A DNA stretch of 64,000 bases. It comes from CAYPNF01 sp964411985. GTDB taxonomy: Bacteria; Verrucomicrobiota; Verrucomicrobiia; Limisphaerales; J093. Made by a program: the position numbers and the translations under genes. Positions 42,766-51,731 of the stretch are shown one piece after another. Position 1 is the stretch's first letter. Each line of letters begins with the position of its first letter. The notes beneath the pieces were generated by a model. The model was not told where the DNA came from. It made no database searches and was given only the letters and a program-made list of their open reading frames with translations. The stretch covers positions 131,078 through 195,077 of the forward strand of contig CAYPNF010000010.1 of NCBI GenBank assembly GCA_964411985.1, given 5' to 3'.

Positions 42766-43658
42766 TCAACCACCTCATCCTCCTCAGCGAGGATCAGAGG
42801 CTCCATGTAGAGGACGGAAAACTTGTCTCTGGTTCTCGGAAGTTGGCGATCCACTCACTTGGGAGTATCCAGTGTTTCAGCTCAAGTTGCCATTGGTCGC
42901 AAACGGCGCTCGAGATGTTGTCGGAGCAGTGTCCCGTAATCCTCGCTCGATGGGACAAGGGTGCGAGGAAGTGGCGAACGTTTGCCTTACAGCCGAGAGC
43001 GAGGTACGTGAACCCGACTGCCCTTTGGAAGCTGTGCAGGCTTGCCCCTCAAAAGGCCACCCAACTCGCCAGTACGCTAATCTGGACCAAGATCTGCAAC
43101 CAGCAGACGATGTTGCGCGTTTTTGACCCTACTTTGGCACCTAAACCCCAGCTGAAGGAAAATTCTTTCTGTCGAATACTCAGGCTTGAGGCAAGCTATG
43201 CCCGGTTCTTTTGGGCTCGTTTCTTTGGCGCACTATCCCAAGATTTGTTCGAGAGGGAACGTAAGAAACCAGCGCACCCACTTAATGCCGCGCTGAATTA
43301 TGGCTATGGGTTTCTCTATCACGCAATCGAGTGGCAGGCCCTGGCCTGCGGGCTCGATCCTTCGGTGGGGATCATCCATCGCCTCCGACGCAGTCGGCCA
43401 AGCCTGGTTTGTGACCTGATCGAACCTCTTCGATGTGTAGTTGAGCTCTCCGTGGTCAAGCACTTGGATGACCTGAAGGAGTCAAAACGGATGGCGGGTC
43501 ACTTCGCCGAAATGATGGAGACGAAGTTCCGCTATCGCGATGGCCTCTTCCGGGTTCGGTCCATCATCCGCCTCATGATTGAATCCTTCGTCCGCGCGCT
43601 AGATGGCAAGGAGCCCATCCAGCCCTTTATTCTCCATGCTCGTGATGCTTGCCTATGA
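42762..43658 (+). CDS. cas1: Cas1 integrase
   Basis: In this 298-residue protein the catalytic metal ligands are visible: E143 in LEASYARFFWARFF, H206 in GLDPSVGIIHRLRRS and D218/E221 in LVCDLIEPLR. The conserved HPLNAALNYGYGFLYH precedes the histidine. With Cas2 it forms the complex that inserts new spacers at the leader end. It starts with GTG inside the cas9 stop region (4-bp overlap) and overlaps cas2 by about 23 bp, so cas9-cas1-cas2 are one coupled operon. No csn2 or cas4 accompanies them. Confidence 0.95.
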   Translation: MINHLILLSEDQRLHVEDGKLVSGSRKLAIHSLGSIQCFSSSCHWSQTALEMLSEQCPVILARWDKGARKWRTFALQPRARYVNPTALWKLCRLAPQKATQLASTLIWTKICNQQTMLRVFDPTLAPKPQLKENSFCRILRLEASYARFFWARFFGALSQDLFERERKKPAHPLNAALNYGYGFLYHAIEWQALACGLDPSVGIIHRLRRSRPSLVCDLIEPLRCVVELSVVKHLDDLKESKRMAGHFAEMMETKFRYRDGLFRVRSIIRLMIESFVRALDGKEPIQPFILHARDACL

Positions 43659-43932
43659 CGTTCCGGAGCAACGGCACCAGACTCTGATTCGGAAGGAATT
43701 CGAACGGGTGGGCGGCATCCGAGTACAGTACAGCATTTACCTCTTTAATGGAGAGGAACATGAATGCGAGAGAGTCATCCGGTTTATGAGGCGCGTCGTG
43801 GCAGGAGTACCTGGAGATATTCGACTATTCCCCATGGAAGAAGCCACCTGGGCGAGGCAGATTGTCCTTTCGGAGATCCTTTCCACGAGTGAGCGTGTCG
43901 CTGACTTGCGGGAATTCGTCAAAGTGTGGTAA
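43636..43932 (+). CDS. cas2: Cas2
   Basis: This 98-residue protein has a ferredoxin-like fold with the family start MLVMLAYDVPEQRHQTLIRK, then GGIRVQYSIYLFNGEEHECE and the terminal DIRLFPMEEA. It is the structural dimer at the centre of the Cas1-Cas2 integrase. The ATG at 43636 is preferred because the family begins with the hydrophobic strand before YDV; 43645 is the alternative. The stop is 37 bp before the first CRISPR repeat. Confidence 0.92.
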   Translation: MLVMLAYDVPEQRHQTLIRKEFERVGGIRVQYSIYLFNGEEHECERVIRFMRRVVAGVPGDIRLFPMEEATWARQIVLSEILSTSERVADLREFVKVW

Positions 43933-43969
43933 CTCTAACCCCCTTTCTATAAGGAGATTAGAGTCGCCT
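43933..43969. other. Short cas2-array junction (possible leader end)
   Basis: Only 37 bp separate cas2 from the first repeat. It contains the inverted pair CTCTAA (43933-43938) and TTAGAG (43958-43963). Because the degenerate repeat lies at the other end, this side is probably where new spacers enter, and the leader would have to overlap cas2. Confidence 0.45.
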
Positions 43970-46110
43970 GATACCAGAATGCCCCGGTGGGGGCGAGATC
44001 AAAACGTTGTAGGAATCATCACTAAGACGTTGAAAAGATACCAGAATGCCCCGGTGGGGGCGAGATCAAAACCGTCGGTAATCGCCGATGCTACCAACAC
44101 CACCGATACCAGAATGCCCCGGTGGGGGCGAGATCAAAACCAAGTACGGCTGGCGACGGAGTTCGCTCGAAGGATACCAGAATGCCCCGGTGGGGGCGAG
44201 ATCAAAACACCTACCGCTAACGTAGTAGTGGTGGTGGACAGATACCAGAATGCCCCGGTGGGGGCGAGATCAAAACGGCGATGATGTCGATGTACTTCTG
44301 ATCCACCAGGATACCAGAATGCCCCGGTGGGGGCGAGATCAAAACCTTCAGCAGCTCGAACGATCCAGGCGTATCGGGATACCAGAATGCCCCGGTGGGG
44401 GCGAGATCAAAACAGGCGATCACCAACGATGGAGCCTTGGCAAGGGATACCAGAATGCCCCGGTGGGGGCGAGATCAAAACTATGCTTGGAATGCAATAG
44501 CTGCGGACCAGTGATACCAGAATGCCCCGGTGGGGGCGAGATCAAAACTGGAAACCAACTTCACCGCGCGGGTTCTCGATGATACCAGAATGCCCCGGTG
44601 GGGGCGAGATCAAAACGCTCGATGTGGGATGGCGTTGCTATGTACCACGATACCAGAATGCCCCGGTGGGGGCGAGATCAAAACGCGCCAGTTCGCGTGA
44701 GGGTAACGCTTTCTCCGATACCAGAATGCCCCGGTGGGGGCGAGATCAAAACCACGGAGGTTTTGAACGCCAAGCCAGCAACCCGATACCAGAATGCCCC
44801 GGTGGGGGCGAGATCAAAACACGATGAAGCTTTTAGAGCTTGGAGCCAGTGGGATACCAGAATGCCCCGGTGGGGGCGAGATCAAAACGGAGATTATTGA
44901 ACACTCTAGGTGGGTTCAGTGATACCAGAATGCCCCGGTGGGGGCGAGATCAAAACACAGTGACCGGAACAATCAAAGTGCCAGCAGTGATACCAGAATG
45001 CCCCGGTGGGGGCGAGATCAAAACGTAATGGCTTCTGGCGCTTCGGCTGGTGTCGGGATACCAGAATGCCCCGGTGGGGGCGAGATCAAAACCTAGCTAT
45101 CGAGGTACACAAGGACTCGGACATGATACCAGAATGCCCCGGTGGGGGCGAGATCAAAACACCTGACCAGAAGTAGTCCGAGTATGCTGAAGGATACCAG
45201 AATGCCCCGGTGGGGGCGAGATCAAAACTCTGGAGCCGAGGCAAACGGACTAACTCTTCGGATACCAGAATGCCCCGGTGGGGGCGAGATCAAAACCTGG
45301 GACCCTCAAAACCCTGACTTGGCCCCCGATACCAGAATGCCCCGGTGGGGGCGAGATCAAAACAGAAAGCGTGATAGCAGCGTTTGGAGGTAGCAGATAC
45401 CAGAATGCCCCGGTGGGGGCGAGATCAAAACGAGATAGCCATCTTGTCCGAGGTGAACGAGGCGATACCAGAATGCCCCGGTGGGGGCGAGATCAAAACT
45501 ACGTGCAGGCAACGAATCTCCGAGTCCGTGGGATACCAGAATGCCCCGGTGGGGGCGAGATCAAAACGGGGTTGGATGGTCACTTGTCCATGTGCCGCCG
45601 ATACCAGAATGCCCCGGTGGGGGCGAGATCAAAACATGGCCGGGACCACGTTCACCGTATCGGCTCCGATACCAGAATGCCCCGGTGGGGGCGAGATCAA
45701 AACGGAACAGACATCCGGCCTCACATTCACGCTTCGATACCAGAATGCCCCGGTGGGGGCGAGATCAAAACTGTGAGTACATCACCCAAGGGCTGGATCG
45801 CTGATACCAGAATGCCCCGGTGGGGGCGAGATCAAAACCTCACTACTGGTCTACGAGTTGTTGGAAACCAGATACCAGAATGCCCCGGTGGGGGCGAGAT
45901 CAAAACCGGTACTCCTGGGAGAGGACGAGTTGATCCCTGATACCAGAATGCCCCGGTGGGGGCGAGATCAAAACTCGAGTTGTTGCATGATTCGGACTTG
46001 GTTCTGGATACCAGAATGCCCCGGTGGGGGCGAGATCAAAACACAACGTGTCGATTACAGGGAACACCATACTTGATACCAGAATGCCCCGGTGGGGGCG
46101 AGGTTAAAAG
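43970..46110 (-). CRISPR. CRISPR array, 32 repeats and 31 spacers
   Basis: The repeat is 36 bp; on the plus strand it begins GATACCAGAATGCCCC and ends GCGAGATCAAAAC. Spacers are 31-33 bp, mostly 32. Repeats 1-31 are identical; repeat 32 (46075-46110) ends AGGTTAAAAG instead of AGATCAAAAC, marking the distal, oldest end. An inner hairpin GCCCC-GGTG-GGGGC is perfect. The tracrRNA anti-repeat pairs with the minus-strand repeat (GTTTTGATCT...), so crRNAs are expected from the minus strand, opposite to the cas operon. Each minus-strand repeat ends CTGGTATC, an extended -10-like box, so every spacer may have its own promoter, as known for type II-C of Neisseria and Campylobacter. Confidence 0.97.
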
Positions 46111-46246
46111 GGGGCATCCGATGAGCTCGAACGCCTAGTCCTCCAGCTTGTATCCCCCGGCTGAAGCGGTACTTGCCGGGTGAGTTACCTCTCCCAAGCG
46201 TCTAGGCCAACGACCTGCGCATGTTGGGCGGGAATGAACGGCAAAC

Positions 46247-47302
46247 TCATCGGAGACGGCAGAAAGTCGTTAGGTTCCTGGCAAACATTAGTTGCCAGGA
46301 GAAATCATGGCTCTGGAGAATCACTCGAGAAAACCATTCAGGCCTCCAGAGCGAGGCAAGGCGAGCTGAAATTGCCTCGCCCCGCACGGACGTCTCGCTG
46401 TCCGGGGTACCAAGACAATCCCAGAGCACCAGCCAGTCCTGATCGCCGTGACAAAACTCTGCTCGCGCCAGGGATTCGCTCTTGTCTCGTATCTCCGAGA
46501 GAACCTTATCAACCCAGATCTTGCGCTCCTCCTCTGGGCTCGGACCAAGACCCCCTTGAGGGCAAGCCATGAATGCTCTCCGCGCGACTTCGCGTTGGCT
46601 CAACCGTGAATCGTCCCGGCGAATGAACTCACTCACCATCAGAGTTGGGTTCATAGGATGTGCCAGATCCTCCAAGAACGCGTCTTCGAGCCACGTCTTC
46701 CTATCGCGCGCTGTCTCCTCGTCCGGAAAACCGTCTACTTCGATCAATTCCGGGCGGGGAAACGCGTTCGCCAGCGCCGGGTCCTTGGAAATCGGTGGGC
46801 CATCGATGATTGAATTCAGCGTGGCAACTAGGAGCTCCTTCATCTCGGTGGGCACTTGGTCACTCCCACGCCAGCTTGAGAGCCACGCCCTGCACTGCGC
46901 AGGTAACTTCAGTGCGATGAACCGTGACCACGAGTCGGCACCCAGTTTGAGCTTCCGAGCAAATGATTCGGGGTAGCAGAGATCGGTTCCTATAAAATGC
47001 GCGGCGGGCACCGGAATCCGGCGCTGTAGTGAGCGAGCATGCTCCAGGTTCTGCATCGTCACTCTTGCCATTTCAACGGCGACCCGTGAGCTGGCAAGTT
47101 CCAGCTGAAAGTCCGGCACACTCTTCTCTCCGGTGTGACGCACCTTCAGCGGGTATGCGAGCACCTCAGTTCTCTCGAGGGCTCCTAAGAGGCGCACCAT
47201 CTGGGTCAACTCGACGACGACCGTAGAGTTCGCACGATCAGGCAAAGAACGGCCTACCTCGGCTAGGTCCTCCGGTGCGGTGGCTGTGAATTCCCATGGC
47301 AT
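46247..47302 (-). CDS. Hypothetical protein next to the array, PD-(D/E)XK-like segment
   Basis: In this 351-residue protein a segment VPDFQLELASSRVAVEMARV resembles the PD...ExK core of restriction-like nucleases, but the lysine position is alanine (EMA), so activity is doubtful. The rest is helical and soluble (AVEMARVTMQNLEHARSLQR, LVATLNSIIDGPP). No family is recognised. It is convergent with the distal end of the CRISPR array (137 bp away), so it may belong to the same accessory block. Confidence 0.5.
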   Translation of the reverse strand: MPWEFTATAPEDLAEVGRSLPDRANSTVVVELTQMVRLLGALERTEVLAYPLKVRHTGEKSVPDFQLELASSRVAVEMARVTMQNLEHARSLQRRIPVPAAHFIGTDLCYPESFARKLKLGADSWSRFIALKLPAQCRAWLSSWRGSDQVPTEMKELLVATLNSIIDGPPISKDPALANAFPRPELIEVDGFPDEETARDRKTWLEDAFLEDLAHPMNPTLMVSEFIRRDDSRLSQREVARRAFMACPQGGLGPSPEEERKIWVDKVLSEIRDKSESLARAEFCHGDQDWLVLWDCLGTPDSETSVRGEAISARLASLWRPEWFSRVILQSHDFSWQLMFARNLTTFCRLR

Positions 47303-47452
47303 ATCACGTGTAACGACTCATCATCCTCCCTACCCGGCCGTGATGCGAAAGTTGGAGTGAGTTGGACTCGCGGGCGCCTTCATCTTGTGTAACCCTCGTA
47401 GGTGTAGGGAAAAAGCCGGCCTTCTGCACGACAAAACTTCGGTGAAGCCGGG

Positions 47453-47629
47453 ATTATTCCGGCGGGCCCTGGGGTGGCCCCCTGCCGAACCATGGTATCG
47501 GCCTTCTGGCGTTCATGGGGCGTCCCGCCGGCAACTCGAGCCAGCCTGCCTCGGGACCCGTACGACGTAACGCCACGACGCGATCACCGCGACTGCGGCA
47601 GGTACCCCGAGCGATAGAATCTTCGTCAC
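47453..47629 (-). CDS. Small protein, 58 aa, hydrophobic start; shares a repeat with 50798-50849
   Basis: A GTG start gives TKILSLGVPAAVAVIASW, a probable membrane segment, then a basic region and the end GATPGPAAE. The DNA for the first 18 codons is repeated at 50798-50849 (encoding TKVLSLSVPAAAAMIASL on the same strand, without a clear start codon). Conserved hydrophobic coding in both copies suggests that it was once translated. The remainder of 47303-47686 shows nothing else. Confidence 0.35.
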
Positions 47630-47686
47630 CGCGCGATTTGCCAGGCCCCTTTGCGCGCTTCTGTTAAGAGCGGCCTCTGTAGGGCT

Positions 47687-50011
47687 CTACGGCCCTCCAG
47701 CCACCGGCGGACCGATCAACTGGAACGGCCCGATGGACCAATCCTGGTCAACATACATTGGCCAGCTAAGCCCCGCATCCAGCCATTGACGAACTCGGTA
47801 GGCGAGGGTCGCGCCTGGTGCAGGTGCGGGACCGTAGGCCTCTGCTTGATCGATGTCTCTTGGATAGATCTCGCTCACCCTGTCCCAGTGAACCAAGTCG
47901 GAGGAGCTCTCAATCACGGACACCAACCAAGGGATTTCCGAGAGACCCGACACCACCAGCCTGACCCCCGATCGCGGCGGTAGCCGAATCTTGGGGCACG
48001 TCAAAGGGGGGACTTCTATGACGTTGGCCCGGATCGACCCAGTGATTGTGGCGTCGGACCCTGGGACCCCGGGCGCGAACATGGGCATCGCCGCCTCGAG
48101 ATTCGACCAGAGTTGGTCCGGCTCCGGCCGGAGCGCCGCGTAATTGCGGAAGCTCTGTAGGAGGATCTGGCCACGCCGGAAGACTGTCCGGTCCGAGAGG
48201 GTTACCCAGACCTCACCCTCTGCCGTAACGTTGTACCTGGTGACGGTCGAATTCGGGCTGGCGGTGGCCGGTGCGTATCTTGCATCCAGAACGACGTCGC
48301 CCGGGATCGATAGGGCTGGGTCGCTAAAGCCCTGGACGCGGAGTCCGTTGGTTGTCACCAGGAAGCCGGCCGCGTCCACATGAAATCTGCCTCGGCGTGT
48401 CACGTAATGGACGTCCGTATGCGCCTCGCGGACCATAAAATAGCCGCGACCTCCCTGGATCACCAGATCCGTGGGGTTATCCGAAAGAGTAATCTGAGTT
48501 GGGTACGGCAAATTCAGCCGGTGGGGCGCGGACAGCACTTCTTCATCCAGTTCACTAATCTCGAGCGCGCCCCTTATCACCCATCCCAGGCCAGCCGTAC
48601 CGGGTTCGGAAAGAGGCGTCCAGGGCCCGGAACGAAGGTCCCGATCATAGGTGCACCACCGATTTCGGACCAGATGGCGTGGCACTGCACAATCCTGAAG
48701 CAGGATACCACCACGACGAAAAGAGGTGCCATCGCTGAGAACGACCTGGATCACTCCTGACCGGTCGATGTCCCAGCGATTTACCAGGGCGTCCGGATGG
48801 GCGGTGGCCGGCTGGCCGGTCGAATCGATAACCACGTCGCCGATCTCGGTCAGATCGCCGTCGCGGTAGCCCTGTACTCGCCAGCCGGCGTAGTTGGCGA
48901 GGTACCCGTAAGGATCGATGTAGAAGGCACCGGCGCGCGTCGCGTGGAATATGTTGGAATCGGGCTCGCGGAGGATGAAGAACCCTTTTCCACGGATCGC
49001 CATGTCGTTCGGCCCCTCGGTGCGGTAGATCAATCCCGGAACCGCACCCCGCGATTCCTCCGACACTTCACTTAGCGTCAAGGACGGTGTGGTCAGGTCA
49101 AACTGTGGCTGGCCGAGGATCAAAGAACCAAGCCCCTGCGTGTTGGGAGGCGAAGGTCGGGGCAATGGCCCCGCCATTTCCGTCATCAGCCAAAGCCGAG
49201 GAGCCTCTTTGGTGAGAAGTGAAGGATTCCGGAAGTCCTGCAACAAGATCTGCCCCCTTACGCTCTTGCTCCCATCGCTCCAGGTCACCACGATCCGGCC
49301 GTCGCTCTCGAAGCTGTAGCTGCGTAGTTGCGCATCCGAACCCACGCCAGCCGGGCGATACTGATTATCGATTTGCAGATCACCGACCTCCCTCAAACCG
49401 GGGTCGGTAAAGCCCTGCACCCGCAGGCCCCTCCCTGTGACGAGGTACCTGTGATCGCCGACGAAGAAGCCACTACCATCACGGGTGACCAGCTGAACGT
49501 TGTCCACTGGGTCTCGCACCACGAAGTACCCACGACCCAAGATCCCAGACAGACTCTGGTTATCGCTAGCCTCGGGACAGAAGCCGCCACGAACCCAATT
49601 GGTGACGGTGGTCACAATGCTGGTGGAGCCCACAATCTGGCCGGCGGTCACGAAGGAGATGACGTTCGTCTGAAACGTCACGCATTGGGTCGGGGCTAAC
49701 GAAATGTTGGTGGCCAGCTCCGAGGCCCATAGCGGATCGATCGTGATACCTGGACCCATCGCGTTGGTAGGCGAACTGTATGTTCGGAAGCGCAAGCTTG
49801 ACAGGTTGGTCAACCACCTGACCTCGTTAGGGAACGTTGGATTCGCAAACGCCCGGTTTGTAAAGGAGATCATCCCGACCGCTGGACCGCAGAACGGTGC
49901 CAGCACGATCCCCACTACGAGGAAGCGAAGGAAACTGCGGAGGGGGATTTTCCCCCAACCCTCTAGGAATTCACCTGCCCTCCCAGGACATTTTTGCCAC
50001 ACGCTAGCCAC
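47687..50011 (-). CDS. Secreted protein with three flagellar-hook-like (FlgE/F/G) domains
   Basis: This 774-residue protein has a hydrophobic segment RFLVVGIVLAPFCGPAVG after a basic start, acting as signal or anchor. Three times the hook/rod signature recurs: LSGILGRGYFVVRDP with VTRDGSGFFVGDHRYLVTGR, DMAIRGKGFFILREP with ATRAGAFYIDPYGYLANYAG, and DLVIQGGRGYFMVREA with VTRRGRFHVDAAGFLVTTNG. Each is followed by a VQG(F/Y) strand and a GQILLQ(D/S) strand. In flagella this fold builds rod and hook. Here no flagellar gene is nearby and the protein ends in a sandwich-like domain (VVSGLSEIPWLVSVIESSS) common to exoproteins. Function unknown; a surface polymer is possible. Confidence 0.75.
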   Translation of the reverse strand: MASVWQKCPGRAGEFLEGWGKIPLRSFLRFLVVGIVLAPFCGPAVGMISFTNRAFANPTFPNEVRWLTNLSSLRFRTYSSPTNAMGPGITIDPLWASELATNISLAPTQCVTFQTNVISFVTAGQIVGSTSIVTTVTNWVRGGFCPEASDNQSLSGILGRGYFVVRDPVDNVQLVTRDGSGFFVGDHRYLVTGRGLRVQGFTDPGLREVGDLQIDNQYRPAGVGSDAQLRSYSFESDGRIVVTWSDGSKSVRGQILLQDFRNPSLLTKEAPRLWLMTEMAGPLPRPSPPNTQGLGSLILGQPQFDLTTPSLTLSEVSEESRGAVPGLIYRTEGPNDMAIRGKGFFILREPDSNIFHATRAGAFYIDPYGYLANYAGWRVQGYRDGDLTEIGDVVIDSTGQPATAHPDALVNRWDIDRSGVIQVVLSDGTSFRRGGILLQDCAVPRHLVRNRWCTYDRDLRSGPWTPLSEPGTAGLGWVIRGALEISELDEEVLSAPHRLNLPYPTQITLSDNPTDLVIQGGRGYFMVREAHTDVHYVTRRGRFHVDAAGFLVTTNGLRVQGFSDPALSIPGDVVLDARYAPATASPNSTVTRYNVTAEGEVWVTLSDRTVFRRGQILLQSFRNYAALRPEPDQLWSNLEAAMPMFAPGVPGSDATITGSIRANVIEVPPLTCPKIRLPPRSGVRLVVSGLSEIPWLVSVIESSSDLVHWDRVSEIYPRDIDQAEAYGPAPAPGATLAYRVRQWLDAGLSWPMYVDQDWSIGPFQLIGPPVAGGP

Positions 50012-50243
50012 GATCAGGGGTGAAGCAACTGCTGTGCCGCACTTCCGGCGGGTTGACGTAGGAATGCGAAACTACCTCGCGGCTGTCCACTCCAGCATTC
50101 GTCTCAATCTCATGCCGGGGAGTCTACCAAAGGGGGTTGGACATCTGCAGGGTAAACCTACGAGAAAGCTCCAAGTCGCAAGAGCCTGCCTCAGACGATG
50201 AAAGTGCCTATCGTCCAGCAACATGAACCCGACGCAAAGGGCC

Positions 50244-50744
50244 TCAGCCGACTTTGACCTCATCCCACATCCACGCGCCAGAACCGATCGGGTACGCCTT
50301 GACGCAGGTGCCATCCGGAAGCTGGATGGTGACCGCTGACCAGACTTCTTCCTCCGCATCCGGTGACTTTGTGACGAATGCATCATGTCCAGCGTCATAT
50401 CGGGCGTCGAACACCCTGGCCACCAGTTCGGCCTCCGAGTGGACGAAGTAGGGCATGGCCCAGCCGTTCCAGCGCTTGCCGTATGTCCACCCAGCAAACA
50501 CTCCCTCAGCGGTTTCCAGAGCGAAATGGGTGTGCCTGCAGAGAGCAGACTGGCGCTCGGCATCCGTCACGAGGCGAAGGTTCTCAGCCTGCCCCAGCCC
50601 AACGACGTGTTGGGGCCCACCACCCTGCGGATGAGCAAGCAGGCGACCTTCATCGTCGTAGCCGTCCACAACCAGAGCGCCATCAGGGTAGTCGTGACAA
50701 ACAGGAATTACGACGGAGCCGGTTGGAAAGTGAGTTCGGTTCAT
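50244..50744 (-). CDS. Hypothetical protein, 166 aa
   Basis: Not recognised. Soluble alpha/beta protein: SVVIPVCHDYPDGALVVDGY, EGVFAGWTYGKRWNGWAMPY, FVHSEAELVARVFD and EVWSAVTIQLPDG. The length, the acidic character and the lack of a signal peptide fit small accessory proteins of plasmids. It is followed by 232 bp without a gene before the hook-like gene. Confidence 0.55.
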   Translation of the reverse strand: MNRTHFPTGSVVIPVCHDYPDGALVVDGYDDEGRLLAHPQGGGPQHVVGLGQAENLRLVTDAERQSALCRHTHFALETAEGVFAGWTYGKRWNGWAMPYFVHSEAELVARVFDARYDAGHDAFVTKSPDAEEEVWSAVTIQLPDGTCVKAYPIGSGAWMWDEVKVG

Positions 50745-50797
50745 GGTTTGGGGCCTTCATCTTTGACCAACCTGCGCGGCCGTCACGTAGGTGAACA

Positions 50798-50849
50798 ACG
50801 ACGCAATCATTGCGGCGGCGGCAGGTACACTGAGCGATAGAACCTTCGT
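50798..50849. repeat. Dispersed repeat family 3, copy 2 (copy 1 at 47575-47626)
   Basis: A 52-bp stretch matches 47575-47626 without gaps at roughly four of five positions; the core is GCGGCAGGTAC then GAGCGATAGAA and CTTCGT. Both copies encode a short hydrophobic peptide on the minus strand. Confidence 0.5.
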
Positions 50850-50858
50850 GGACTTGCC

Positions 50859-51161
50859 TCATGTTGGCGACTTTGGTTTTAGTCCCGACTTGACCCAGAT
50901 CACGCATCCAGGGCGTTGGTCTATGGTCTTAGCCTTGCCATACCGCAGGGGATTGGACAGTAGCCACTCGAACTCTCCCGGGTACTTCTTGGATGGCCTA
51001 CAGCCAGTCAAGGTAACTTCCCCCAAGACCTGACCAGAGCCACCGCTTGCTATCAGCCCAATTCTGCCTGTGATCTTTGTCGGCCGGGTGCGGTATTCGA
51101 TGCGCTTTGTTCCCGCCAGGACCTCGTCCACCCAGGGTTGTTTGATGATCAGACAGTTCAT
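50859..51161 (-). CDS. ASCH-domain protein
   Basis: In this 100-residue protein MNCLIIKQPWVDEVLAGTKR followed by IEYRTRP is the ASCH/PUA-like opening (the IKQPWxxxILxGxKxxExR pattern), followed by IGLIASGGSGQVLGEVTL. ASCH domains bind RNA or modified nucleotides; some are nucleases or act on N4-acetylcytidine. This short stand-alone form is common on phages and islands. It is a single gene, with AT-poor DNA on both sides. Confidence 0.78.
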   Translation of the reverse strand: MNCLIIKQPWVDEVLAGTKRIEYRTRPTKITGRIGLIASGGSGQVLGEVTLTGCRPSKKYPGEFEWLLSNPLRYGKAKTIDQRPGCVIWVKSGLKPKSPT

Positions 51162-51731
51162 AGGTCTTGGAAATGGTCCGCGTGATAGAATCTCGAAAAG
51201 TACGCTGACTTACCATCGAAAACTCGCCTCGCTTCTGCTTCGCGTACCCCGTAGCCGGCCCGGGTCGTTTCGGTCCGCGAAGGTGTTACCTTTTTTGCCC
51301 TGGGAGGGGCGAAAGCGTCCTGGCGGCGGTCGCCAAGGAGGAGTATTCGAGGCAGGGGATGCCCCGATGAAGAAACGACCGCCGACCAGGACGGCGGCAC
51401 CATGGCATGATGCTCGCGTTTAGGAAACGAAAAACCTGCCCCAATGAGGGAGCGCGTTATTCTTGGTTTGATGACGGCTTACTCCGAGGCGGAATGGCCC
51501 AGGGGGACGTTGACCTCGCAGGCGTACGGCCAGGAGCGGGGAATTGGGTGGTTTGTTACCTGCGTGGTGCCATCTGGGCCGCTGGTTGCCTCGCACCGAA
51601 AGGGTAGGCCTGAATCACGGCCGAATACGCCTCAGGCAACCTTCCAAGCTTGCTTCGCACGGTCACGTTGGATATGGTGCTACACGCTGGGCTCGCCTAT
51701 AACCATGACGCCATCCACACACAAGCGCAGG
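51162..51731. other. Intergenic region, no convincing gene
   Basis: Short frames here lack any family signal. A plus-strand frame is open from 51444 into the next gene, but its first 87-96 codons have the composition of non-coding DNA. A hairpin-rich block around 51290-51400 (CGTCCTGGCGGCGG and later CGCCGACCAGGACGG) may form RNA structure. Confidence 0.35.

Noticed and set aside
39265..43932. Type II-A or II-B assignment
   Set aside because: No csn2 or cas4 is found between or beside cas9, cas1, cas2 and the array, and Cas9 is short.
43970..46110. crRNA transcription from the plus strand, same direction as cas genes
   Set aside because: The tracrRNA anti-repeat AGATCAAAAC can only pair with the minus-strand repeat, and that RNA has its own terminator.
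43862..46138. Several plus-strand frames across the array encode tandem peptides such as PECPGGGEIKT, MPRWGRDQN and YQNAPVGARSK
   Set aside because: They are the 36-bp CRISPR repeat read in three frames, not repeat proteins.
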